Shown here piece by piece: positions 26,164-33,696 of a DNA stretch of 49,107 nucleotides (the stretch's first letter is position 1; each line of letters opens with the position of its first letter). The position numbers were made by a program, and so were the translations under genes. The notes under the pieces were generated by a model. That model searched no databases. It was not told the DNA's origin and saw nothing but the letters and a program-made list of their open reading frames with translations. The DNA comes from Nocardiopsis xinjiangensis YIM 90004 (GTDB lineage Bacteria > Actinomycetota > Actinomycetes > Streptosporangiales > Streptosporangiaceae): NCBI RefSeq assembly GCF_000341145.1, contig NZ_ANBE01000032.1, forward strand, positions 78,631 through 127,737, in the 5' to 3' direction.

Positions 26164-27723
26164 ATGCTCAACCTGTCCGTCGTGCTCGAGGACGGCGCAC
26201 GCAACGTCCCCGAGAAGGAATGCCTGGTCTTCGGCGACCTGCGCCTGAACTACGCGCTCACGAACGCGATCGCCAACCAGGTCGCCAACCTGCTGGTCTC
26301 CCGCGGTGTCCGTCCCGGCGACCGGGTGGCCCTGGCCAGCCCGAACCTGCCCTACTTCCCGTTCGTCTACTACGGCGCCCTGAAGGCCGGTGCGATCGTC
26401 GTGCCGCTCAACGTGCTCCTGACCCCGCGCGAGATCGCCTTCCACCTGGAGGACTCGGGCGCCAAGGCGCTCTTCTCCTTCACCGGATCGCCGGACCTGC
26501 CGCTGGGCGAGCGCGCGTTCGAGGCCTTCCAGCAGGTCGACGCCTGCGAGACCTACATCGACCTGCCGGCCTCCCCCGGTGCCACCGAGTCCACGATCGA
26601 GGGCGCCGAGACCCTGTGGAAGGCCGTCGAGGCACAGCCCACGGAGTTCGAGAGCGTGCGCACCGAGGCCGACGACACCGCGGTCATCATCTACACCAGC
26701 GGCACCACCGGCCGCCCCAAGGGCGCCGAACTCTCGCACCACAACCTCATGATGAACTCCGTCGGGGCTGCGAGCCTGGTCAACACGCACCCGGACGGCC
26801 GCGACGTGGCACTGGCGGTACTTCCGCTCTTCCACATCTTCGGGCAGACGGTGATGCTCAACGCGGCCCTGTACCGGCGGGCGACCCTGGTGCTCATGCC
26901 GCGTTTCGACGGCAACGAGGCCCTGAGTCTCATGGAGAAGGAAGGCGTGACGGCCTTCGCCGGTGTGCCCACCATGTATTGGGGCCTGCTCAACGCCGTG
27001 AAGGAGGCCGAGCCGGGAACCTACGACCTGGAAAGCATCGCGGGCAACGTCGTCGACTCGGTCTCGGGCGGCGCGGCCCTGCCCGCCCAGCTCGCCGAGG
27101 ACTTCACCAAGACCTTCGGTGTCGGCATCAAGGAGGGGTACGGCCTCTCGGAGACCTCACCCGTCGTCTCGTTCAACAACCCCAAGGTCAAGGCCAAGAC
27201 CGGGTCCATCGGCCGCCCCATCTGGGGTGTGGAGATCAAGCTCATCGACGGCGACTGGAACGAGCAGGACGAGGTCGGTGAGATCGCGGTGCGCGGCCAC
27301 TGCGTGATGAAGGGTTACCACAACCGCCCCGAGGCCAACGCCGAGGTCATCAAGGACGGCTGGTTCCGCACCGGTGACATCGCACGCCGCGACGAGGAGG
27401 GTTTCTACTTCATCGTCGACCGCTCCAAGGACATGATCATCCGCGGTGGCTACAACGTCTACCCGCGGGAGATCGAGGAGGTCCTCATGACCCACGAAGC
27501 GGTCAGCATGGCCGCCGTCATCGGGATCCCCCACGACGCCCGCGGCGAGGAGGTCAAGGCGTTCGTGATCCGTCAGCCCGGCGCATCCATCGAGGCCGCC
27601 GAGCTGGTGGAGTGGGCCAAGGAGCGCCTGGCCGGCTACAAGTACCCGCGCGAGATCGAGTTCCGCGACGAGCTGCCGATGACCTCCACCGGCAAGATCC
27701 TCAAGCGCGAGCTCCGCAACTGA
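26164..27723 (+). CDS. Long-chain fatty acid-CoA ligase (AMP-dependent synthetase)
   Basis: A 519-aa ANL-superfamily enzyme predicted to activate a carboxylic acid to an acyl-adenylate and then an acyl-CoA. The P-loop motif YTSGTTGRPKG is at ~177-187, GYGLSETSPVVS is the A5-type motif, and RTGDIARRDEEG with VDRSKDMIIRGGYNVYPREI supplies the hinge and ribose-binding residues. The catalytic Lys lies in STGKILKRE near the C-terminus. The sequence is most like actinomycete long-chain fatty acid-CoA ligases, but chain length cannot be read from it. ATG 26164 follows GGGAGG; the frame is open 52 codons upstream without a ribosome site. It is divergent from leuS and closed by a strong hairpin. Confidence 0.88.
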   Translation: MLNLSVVLEDGARNVPEKECLVFGDLRLNYALTNAIANQVANLLVSRGVRPGDRVALASPNLPYFPFVYYGALKAGAIVVPLNVLLTPREIAFHLEDSGAKALFSFTGSPDLPLGERAFEAFQQVDACETYIDLPASPGATESTIEGAETLWKAVEAQPTEFESVRTEADDTAVIIYTSGTTGRPKGAELSHHNLMMNSVGAASLVNTHPDGRDVALAVLPLFHIFGQTVMLNAALYRRATLVLMPRFDGNEALSLMEKEGVTAFAGVPTMYWGLLNAVKEAEPGTYDLESIAGNVVDSVSGGAALPAQLAEDFTKTFGVGIKEGYGLSETSPVVSFNNPKVKAKTGSIGRPIWGVEIKLIDGDWNEQDEVGEIAVRGHCVMKGYHNRPEANAEVIKDGWFRTGDIARRDEEGFYFIVDRSKDMIIRGGYNVYPREIEEVLMTHEAVSMAAVIGIPHDARGEEVKAFVIRQPGASIEAAELVEWAKERLAGYKYPREIEFRDELPMTSTGKILKRELRN

Positions 27724-27742
27724 GCGCAGCCCCGCACGACGA

Positions 27743-27793
27743 CGGGCCCCTCGACCGCACCTCTCGGGTTCTGAGCGGTGGTCGAGGGGCCCG
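27743..27793. terminator. Bidirectional terminator between acyl-CoA ligase and sugar permease genes
   Basis: CGGGCCCCTCGAC (27743-27755) pairs perfectly with GTCGAGGGGCCCG (27781-27793), a 13-bp stem with a 25-nt loop. It lies between convergent stops at 27723 and 27844. Confidence 0.8.
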
Positions 27794-27843
27794 ATCGTTT
27801 CGGCCCGACCCGTGTGTGCCTTCCCGCGCGGGCGGACCGGCGC

Positions 27844-28743
27844 TCAGCCCTTGACCGCCCCCTGCACCAGGCCCGCGGCCAGGTAGCGCTGGACGAGGAC
27901 GAAGAAGACCATCACCGGGATCGTGATGATCGTGGAGGCCGCCATGACGTGGCCCCACTCGTTGGCGTACTGGCCGAAGAACTGGCGCAGCCCCACGGCG
28001 ACCGTGTACTTGTCGCTCTGCTGCATGAAGGTCAGCGCGAGCACGAACTCGTTCCAGGCCACGATGAAGGAGAAGATCGCGGTGGCCACGAGGCCGGGAG
28101 CCACGAGGGGAAAGAGCACCTTCCAGAACATGACCGGCCACGAAGCGCCGTCGATGTAGGCGGCCTCCTCGACCTCCTTGGGGACCGCGGCCACGAACCC
28201 GCGCATCATCCACACCGCCAGCGGCAGCGACAGCGCGACGTAGACGATGCCCAGCCCCAGGAGGGTGTTGAGGAGCTGCAGGTCACGCACCTGGAGGAAC
28301 AGGGGGATGACCAGCGCCTCCAGCGGCACCATCTGCACGATGAGGATCATGACCAGCACCGAGGTGCGGAACTTGAACCGGAACCGTGCCACCGCCACGG
28401 ACGCGAGCAGGGCCAGCACACACGCGCCGGCCACCGTGATGCCGGCGACGGCCAGGGAGTTGATCAGGTAGGTCGTGAAGTTGCCCTCTGTGAGGACGTG
28501 GACGAAGTTGTCCAGAGAGGGATCGGTGGGCAGCAGCGCCCCGGTCCCCGAGGTGGCGCTGTCGGAGAAGGCGCTGACGACCATGAAGTAGACGGGAAAG
28601 AGCGTGAACAGCAGCAGAGCGCTCACGGCCAGGCACTTGCCGAGCAGGCGCCACATCCGCGACGCCTCGCCCCGCCGGCGGGCCCGGTGCACCTGGCTCT
28701 CCCATGGGGTGGGCTCCGATGTCGGTGCGGTGCGCGTACTCAA
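27844..28743 (-). CDS. Sugar ABC transporter permease, MalG type
   Basis: A 299-aa inner-membrane permease with about six membrane helices, the first at ~35-58. The cytoplasmic EAA loop, EVEEAAYIDGASWPVMFWKV, which docks on the ATPase, is at ~190-210. The C-terminus AGLVQGAVKG is typical of MalG-like subunits. It would pair with the MalF-like subunit encoded at 29252-30247 to import a sugar or oligosaccharide. The start is TTG 28743 with GAGGAGA 5 nt upstream. The gene is separated from its partner by 508 bp containing a gene on the opposite strand, so it needs its own promoter or read-through. No ATPase gene is nearby. Confidence 0.9.
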   Translation of the reverse strand: MSTRTAPTSEPTPWESQVHRARRRGEASRMWRLLGKCLAVSALLLFTLFPVYFMVVSAFSDSATSGTGALLPTDPSLDNFVHVLTEGNFTTYLINSLAVAGITVAGACVLALLASVAVARFRFKFRTSVLVMILIVQMVPLEALVIPLFLQVRDLQLLNTLLGLGIVYVALSLPLAVWMMRGFVAAVPKEVEEAAYIDGASWPVMFWKVLFPLVAPGLVATAIFSFIVAWNEFVLALTFMQQSDKYTVAVGLRQFFGQYANEWGHVMAASTIITIPVMVFFVLVQRYLAAGLVQGAVKG

Positions 28744-28895
28744 CGGGTCTCCTCGTGGACGCGGCGCCCGGCGGGCGCGGGCTGTCGTGCGGGCGAAACG
28801 TGGAAGTTCGGGCGCGATGCCCTAGAATCCGGCGAAGTCCGGGGCCGCCGTCCGGTGGGCCTCACACGAGTACGGCGGACGAAGGGCGGCCAGGC

Positions 28896-29183
28896 GTGTA
28901 CGAGCTCGACGGTCCCTCCCCCACGGAGGTGGTGGTCAGTTGGCTGCCGCACGACGCCCGGTTCCGGGCGAGCGCGGTACAGCACGCGGTGGCCGACCCG
29001 ACCGGCCGGCTCCTGTACGCGTACGTCCACAACCTGGTCAACCAGTCCAACGACGACGGCCGCCCGTTGAGCGCCTTCGACCTGCGCACGATGGGGGCGG
29101 TGCGCGAGGACCTGGACCGGCGTTCCCTCGCCTCGGTGGACTGGCGCCGCGTGCGCGACGAACTCGCCGGTCCCGCGCGCTGA
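28896..29183 (+). CDS. Small 95-aa protein between two ABC permease genes, opposite strand
   Basis: A short gene with nearly exclusive G/C third positions on the plus strand, so likely real. It begins at GTG 28896 with GAAGGG some 9 nt upstream. The protein reads YELDGPSPTEVVVSWLPHDA, then DPTGRLLYAYVHNLV, and ends in an acidic helical part with GAVREDLDRRSLASVDWRRV. It has no signal peptide, membrane helix or recognised domain. It interrupts an otherwise standard sugar transporter operon and faces away from the MalG-like gene. A longer in-frame start upstream (28704) is possible but overlaps the permease start and has poor codon use. Function unknown. Confidence 0.7.
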   Translation: MYELDGPSPTEVVVSWLPHDARFRASAVQHAVADPTGRLLYAYVHNLVNQSNDDGRPLSAFDLRTMGAVREDLDRRSLASVDWRRVRDELAGPAR

Positions 29184-29251
29184 CCACGCGGCGCCGTGCG
29201 CAGCCCCTGCCGTCCGATTCCTCGTCCGGTCCCGGGGCGTGGCCGCCGCAC

Positions 29252-30247
29252 TCACAGTCCGTCGTCCTTGAACAGCGACCGCAGGTACACGATCGTGATG
29301 GCCAGCAGCAACAGGGTGAGGATGACCGCGATGGCCGATCCCGTCCCGTAGTCGTTGTTTCCGAAAGAACTGATGTAGGCCCACACGCCCAGGTTGAGCA
29401 TCTCGGAACCGCTGACGTCGCCGCCGGGCATCAGGTAGATCTGCGCGAACACCTTGAAGTCCCAGATGGTGGACAGGATGGTGACCACCGCGAAGACCGG
29501 GCGCAGAACCGGGAAGGTGACGTGCCAGAACCGCTTCCAGGGGCCGGCGCCGTCGATGAGCGCGGCCTCCTGCAGCTCCTTGGGCACCGTCAGCAGGCCT
29601 GCCAGCACCGTGACGGCGACGAACGGAAAGCCGCTGTGCACGATGTTGAGTGTGACGATCGCGTAGAACCAGAACCGGTCCGCGAACCAGTTGTGGCCTC
29701 CTTCCTCGATCACCCCCAGGTTCATCAAGGCCTGGGCGACCACACCCTGGTCGACGTCGAAGATCCAGATCCACACGTAGGTGCCGCTCACCACCGGCAT
29801 GGCCCAGGCGACCATGATGCAGGAGATCACGATCACCCGCGGGACCACCCGGAGATTGACCAGGAGCAGAGCCACCAAGGTGCCCAGCACGACCGTGGTC
29901 ACGACCGCGACGACTGCGAACACCACGGTGTTCAGCAGCACCACGTTCCACAGATACGGATCGGTGAGCAGGGCGACGTAGTTGTCGAACCCGAGGAACT
30001 CCGAATCGCCGGAGACCAGTTCGCGCAGACCGTATTCCCGCATGGAGAGCCATACGATCCTGCCCAGCGGGAAGAGCAGGAGCACCCCGATGACGAACAG
30101 GGGCGGGGCCAGGAGCAGCCACGGCAGCGCAGCACGGCGCCCACGCATGCTCATCAACGTCCGGGGACGCCGGGAGGCGGTACCTCCGGGCGTCCCCTTC
30201 GCACCCTGTTTCGGCTCACCGGGTCCTACAGAGACCGGTGTACCCAC
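29252..30247 (-). CDS. Sugar ABC transporter permease, MalF type
   Basis: A 331-aa permease. A Gly/Arg/Pro-rich cytoplasmic N-terminus (~1-40) is followed by about six membrane helices, the first at ~44-65. The EAA loop is QEAALIDGAGPWKRFWHV (~225-245). The large periplasmic insertion of enterobacterial MalF is absent, as in most actinomycete sugar importers. GTG 30247 begins 3 nt after the stop of the solute-binding protein gene, with GGGGG as a modest ribosome site, so the two are translated from one message. It would form the channel with the MalG-like subunit further left. Confidence 0.9.
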   Translation of the reverse strand: MGTPVSVGPGEPKQGAKGTPGGTASRRPRTLMSMRGRRAALPWLLLAPPLFVIGVLLLFPLGRIVWLSMREYGLRELVSGDSEFLGFDNYVALLTDPYLWNVVLLNTVVFAVVAVVTTVVLGTLVALLLVNLRVVPRVIVISCIMVAWAMPVVSGTYVWIWIFDVDQGVVAQALMNLGVIEEGGHNWFADRFWFYAIVTLNIVHSGFPFVAVTVLAGLLTVPKELQEAALIDGAGPWKRFWHVTFPVLRPVFAVVTILSTIWDFKVFAQIYLMPGGDVSGSEMLNLGVWAYISSFGNNDYGTGSAIAVILTLLLLAITIVYLRSLFKDDGL

Positions 30248-30250
30248 GTG

Positions 30251-31552
30251 TTAACCCCCGTTGAGGATGCGCTCGATGTCGTCGGCGGCGCTCTCGGTGG
30301 CCTCGTCGACGGTCGCGTTGCCGTTGAGGATGTCCTGCTGCATACCGACGATGATGTTCTCGGACTCGACCTGGCCCCACTCGGGTGTGGCCGGGGTCGC
30401 GCGGCCCGCTTCGTCCAGCTGGACCGCGAAGGGCCGGACCGTGGGGTCCTCCGATTCGACGTACTCCTGGAGTTCGTCGACACCGCCCGGGAAGAACCCG
30501 GTCTCGTCGGCCCACCGGACGGACCAGTCGGGGTCGGTGAGGTGCTCGACGTAGGCCACCCCGGCCGCCTCGTTACCGGTGCCCTCGAAGACGGAGAGGT
30601 TGGAGCCGCCGGCGAAGGAGTCGGTGTAGCCCTCCTGCTGTCCGGGGATCGGGAAGACGCCGATGTCGCCCTCGAGGTCGGGGTTGTTCTCGACGATCGC
30701 CTTCGGGTTGGCGTTGCCCAGGAGCGCCATGATGGCGTCCCCGTCGGAGAAGGACTCCATGACGTCGATCTCGTTCCAGTTCACGGCACCGGTGGTGGAC
30801 AGGTCGTCCTCCATCGCCAGGTCGGTGAAGAATTGCATCCCCTCGCGGGCACCGTCGCTGTCGATCTCCGAGACCCAGGTGCCGTCGTCCTGCTCGACGG
30901 CGAGCTCGGCACCGCCGCCCCAGATCCACGGCATGACCGAGTACTGGGCGTCGCCGGGAACCGGGAAGGCGATCATCTCCTCCTCGGCCTCGGCCAGGTC
31001 GAGGGCGGTCTCGCGCATCTCCTCCCAGTTCTCCGGCTCCTGCGCGCCGTGCTCCTCGAACACGTCGGTGCGGTAGACCATCGACCGGACCGCCGCGTAC
31101 CAGGGCACCGAGTACACGGCGTCGTCGATCTCGCCCATCTCGAGCATCTCCTCGTTGTAGGCGGAGAGGTCGTCGATGGACGGTGCCACGTCGTGCAGGG
31201 CACCGGCGTCGGAGAAGTCCGGGACGAACGTGGTGCCCAGTTCCACGACGTCGGGCATGGTGTCGCCGGCCATGGCGGTGGTGATCTTGTCCTGGGCGTC
31301 GGCCCAGGGGATGAACTCCACCTCGACGTCCACACCGTGTTCCTCGGTGAAGGCTTCGTTGGCCTCCTCGAAGAAGCCGGTCGCGTCGGGGTTGGTGCCC
31401 TCCATGATCCACACGGTGAGGGTGTCGGTCGCGGAGATGTCACCCCCGCCTCCACCGTCACCGCCACCGTCGCCGCACGAGGTGACGGCCAGGACGAGGG
31501 CGAGTGCGGCCGCGGGGAGGGGGGCGTGGGTGAGTAGTGGTCTGCGAGCCAT
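30251..31552 (-). CDS. Sugar-binding lipoprotein of an ABC importer (family 1 solute-binding protein)
   Basis: A 433-aa extracytoplasmic binding protein. The signal peptide (MARRPLLT through LALVLAVTSC) ends in a lipobox at Cys26, followed by a Gly-rich tether. The mature part starts with DTLTVWIMEGTNPDATGFFE, typical of family 1 sugar-binding proteins, and later shows VEFIPWADAQDKITTAMAG and MPDVVELGTTFVP. The very low pI of the mature domain is usual for the group. I start at ATG 31552 with GGGAGG seven nt upstream. It is first in the transporter operon. The ligand is unknown; no glycoside hydrolase or LacI-type regulator is adjacent to suggest one. Confidence 0.9.
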   Translation of the reverse strand: MARRPLLTHAPLPAAALALVLAVTSCGDGGGDGGGGGDISATDTLTVWIMEGTNPDATGFFEEANEAFTEEHGVDVEVEFIPWADAQDKITTAMAGDTMPDVVELGTTFVPDFSDAGALHDVAPSIDDLSAYNEEMLEMGEIDDAVYSVPWYAAVRSMVYRTDVFEEHGAQEPENWEEMRETALDLAEAEEEMIAFPVPGDAQYSVMPWIWGGGAELAVEQDDGTWVSEIDSDGAREGMQFFTDLAMEDDLSTTGAVNWNEIDVMESFSDGDAIMALLGNANPKAIVENNPDLEGDIGVFPIPGQQEGYTDSFAGGSNLSVFEGTGNEAAGVAYVEHLTDPDWSVRWADETGFFPGGVDELQEYVESEDPTVRPFAVQLDEAGRATPATPEWGQVESENIIVGMQQDILNGNATVDEATESAADDIERILNGG

Positions 31553-31617
31553 CGGCGCGCCTCCCGTTCCTGTCGAGGTCCCCAAAGGGTTGGTAGGAAA
31601 CCTACGTAAGGAACGCC

Positions 31618-31647
31618 ACGTTGTGAAGTAAACAACTCGACGTTGTG
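31618..31647. promoter_or_regulatory. Direct repeat upstream of the sugar transporter operon, operator candidate
   Basis: ACGTTGTG occurs at 31618-31625 and again at 31640-31647, 22 bp apart (two helical turns), in a locally AT-richer patch 66-95 bp before the binding protein start. An ACAAC at 31632-31636 also forms a small inverted repeat with the GTTGT of the first copy. It may bind a sugar-responsive repressor; none is encoded here. Confidence 0.4.
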
Positions 31648-31723
31648 TCTGAGCTGTTAGGACCCGACGGATCTGTGCACACGCGGACTCCGCGCCATGA
31701 CTCTCCGCGCCCGGTGCGAGGGG

Positions 31724-32209
31724 TCACTCGCCGAGCCCGCTCACCTGGCGCAACGTCGAGACGAGTTCGGCCTGTTTGTACACGGCGAGACCGATCGCTG
31801 CGCAGAAGGCCGCGAGCATGTGCGCGTAGATCATGGGGTCGCCCAGGGTGAACCGTTCGGCGATCTCCTCCTCCCCCAGGGAGTGCGCCTCCCAGGCGGT
31901 GGAGACGGCGAACTCCAGTTCCGGCGGGAGCATCTCGGCGACGGTGCGTGCCACGGCCTCACGCGAGTCGACCGGTTTCCACATGACACCGGTCTCCTGG
32001 ACCCGCCGGCTGAGGAAGGCGGCGAGCACCTTCAGTTCCGAGACGACCGCGTCGGCGTGGTCGGTGGCCGGGGGGATCACCCGGTCCAGCTCGTCGCGGT
32101 CGTTGTCGGCGTAGGCCGCGACGAGGCCGACCGCCGATTCCTTGACCTGCTCGGGCGGGTCGGATCCCTCGTTCTGGTCGCCGGGCAGGGCGCTGTCGTC
32201 TGCGGACAC
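31724..32209 (-). CDS. Conserved small protein beside the 10-methyl fatty acid genes (possible TmsC)
   Basis: A 161-aa soluble, mostly helical protein with an acidic N-terminus. Visible segments include ESAVGLVAAYADNDRDELDR, VSELKVLAAFLSRRVQETG and MIYAHMLAAFCAAIGLAVYK. I do not recognise a catalytic motif. In several actinobacteria, as I recall, a third small gene named tmsC follows tmsA and tmsB; position and size make this a candidate, but I have not compared sequences. GTG 32209 follows AAGGGA; an ATG at 32254 is an alternative. A 16-bp perfect hairpin lies between it and the methyltransferase gene, which weakens the case for one simple operon. Confidence 0.6.
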   Translation of the reverse strand: MSADDSALPGDQNEGSDPPEQVKESAVGLVAAYADNDRDELDRVIPPATDHADAVVSELKVLAAFLSRRVQETGVMWKPVDSREAVARTVAEMLPPELEFAVSTAWEAHSLGEEEIAERFTLGDPMIYAHMLAAFCAAIGLAVYKQAELVSTLRQVSGLGE

Positions 32210-32287
32210 GGTGGATCCCTTCGAGCTGCTGGACGGTGGTGCCGGGTCCATCATGCCGCCTGTGCGGGCCGAGACGGGCGACATGGC

Positions 32288-32327
32288 GCCGGCGTCCCCG
32301 GAGGGCGAACACTCCGGGGACGCCGGC
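32288..32327 (-). terminator. 16-bp perfect hairpin between methyltransferase and small third gene
   Basis: The arm 32288-32303 is fully complementary to 32312-32327 around an 8-nt loop. It begins 14 nt beyond the methyltransferase stop and lacks a T-tract. It may terminate, attenuate or stabilise the upstream message. Confidence 0.65.
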
Positions 32328-32340
32328 CGGGACCGCGGGG

Positions 32341-33627
32341 TCAGAACTCCGGGCGCAGCGGCATTCGTGCGTCGGTGCCATCGAGCTTCGCCCCGAGGAT
32401 CTGGTGGAGCTGCACGATGTCCTTCTCGAAGCCGAGCACACACCCGGCCATGTACAGGAGCCAGACCCGTGCCGTGGCCTCCCCGACCTCGGCGACCGCT
32501 TCGTCCCAGTGGCGTTCGAGGTTGGCGCCCCAGTGGCGCAGGGTCAGGGCGTAGTGATCGCGCAGGTTCTCCTGGTGGCGGATCTCGAAGCCCGCGTCGT
32601 TCATCGACATCTGGAGTTCGGCCGGCCCCTCCAGTTGCCCGTCGGGGAACACGTACCGGTTGATGACCCCCTTGGTGTTCATGCGCGGCAGGTCGTTGCG
32701 CGGACGGGTGATGCAGTGGTTGAGCAACCGGCCGCCCGGAACGAGCTTGTCGTAGAGGGAGGCGAAGTAGGCGTCGAGGTTCTTCGCGCCCACGTGTTCG
32801 GTGAGCCCGATCGAACTGATCCGGTCGAAGGTGCCGTCGGGCACGTCCCGGTAGTCCATGTGGCGGACCTCGGCCAGGTCGCCCAACCCCTCCTGGGCGA
32901 TGCGTTTGGAGGCCCACTCGGCCTGTTCCTTGGACAGTGTCACCCCGAGCGCCTTCACACCGTGCTCGCGGGCGGCGTGCAGCACCATGCCGCCCCAGCC
33001 GCAGCCCACGTCGAGCAGGCGCATGCCCTTTCGCAGCCCGAGCTTGCGGGCGACCAGCTCGTACTTGCGGTCCTGGGCGCTCTCCAGGGCCCCGTCGTTC
33101 TTCTCGACCCGGTCGAGACGGCCGTCCTCGTCATCGAAGACCGCACACGTGTAGGTCATCATCGGACCCAGGACCATCTCGTAGAAACGGTTGGAGATGT
33201 CGTAGTGGTGGTGGATCACTTCGGCGTCGCGCCGGCGCGAGTGGCGCCAGCCCATGCTCGCGAGTCTGCCGCGGCCGGCTTCCTGCGGCGGCGGGGCGAC
33301 CCGGTTGACGAACTTGACCCAGCCCACGGATCTGACGATGGCCGCCGTGTCGGCCAGGGACAGGTTGTTGCCTTGGGCGAATGCGAAGTCGGACACGGTG
33401 CTCAGGGCGGTGTACATGTCGCCCTCGAGGTCCAGGTGCCCGGAAACGTAGGCGCGGGTCAGGCCGACCGCGTTCGGGGACTGGGCGAAGTAGTTGACCG
33501 CGACGGGGGTGCGCACATGCAAGGCGACCTCGCTGCCGGGGTCCCCGACGCTGCTCCCGTCGTAGGCGGTGAATCGGATGGGTGCGTCGGGGCCGACGAC
33601 ACGCTCGAAGATCTCGGCAAGCCGCAT
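32341..33627 (-). CDS. tmsB: Cyclopropane-fatty-acid synthase family methyltransferase, probable TmsB/BfaB
   Basis: A 428-aa S-adenosylmethionine-dependent methyltransferase acting on acyl chains of membrane lipids. The SAM site LLDVGCGWGG is at ~204-213, preceded by HHYDISNRFYEMVLGPMMTY (~140-159), a hallmark of the CFA synthase family. GLTEHVGAKNLDAYF holds the conserved acidic and His residues near the bicarbonate site. Because it lies directly downstream of an FAD-binding oxidoreductase, I read it as TmsB/BfaB, which adds a methylene group at C10 of oleoyl chains, rather than as a true cyclopropane synthase. ATG 33627 follows GAGGAGAGG. The residues deciding between the two activities cannot be judged without an alignment. 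Confidence 0.78.
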   Translation of the reverse strand: MRLAEIFERVVGPDAPIRFTAYDGSSVGDPGSEVALHVRTPVAVNYFAQSPNAVGLTRAYVSGHLDLEGDMYTALSTVSDFAFAQGNNLSLADTAAIVRSVGWVKFVNRVAPPPQEAGRGRLASMGWRHSRRRDAEVIHHHYDISNRFYEMVLGPMMTYTCAVFDDEDGRLDRVEKNDGALESAQDRKYELVARKLGLRKGMRLLDVGCGWGGMVLHAAREHGVKALGVTLSKEQAEWASKRIAQEGLGDLAEVRHMDYRDVPDGTFDRISSIGLTEHVGAKNLDAYFASLYDKLVPGGRLLNHCITRPRNDLPRMNTKGVINRYVFPDGQLEGPAELQMSMNDAGFEIRHQENLRDHYALTLRHWGANLERHWDEAVAEVGEATARVWLLYMAGCVLGFEKDIVQLHQILGAKLDGTDARMPLRPEF

Positions 33628-33696
33628 GCTGTGTCCTCTCCTCTCGAAGGATGCGGCCCATAACCAAGGGTCGCTTCCCTGTGGTCCGGTCCCGCC

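Noticed and set aside
28940..31537. An 865-codon plus-strand open frame opposite the sugar transporter genes
   Set aside because: Shadow frame; composition is Gly/His/Asp-rich and the minus strand holds the permease and binding protein. Only the separate 95-aa frame at 28896-29183 shows real coding bias on the plus strand.
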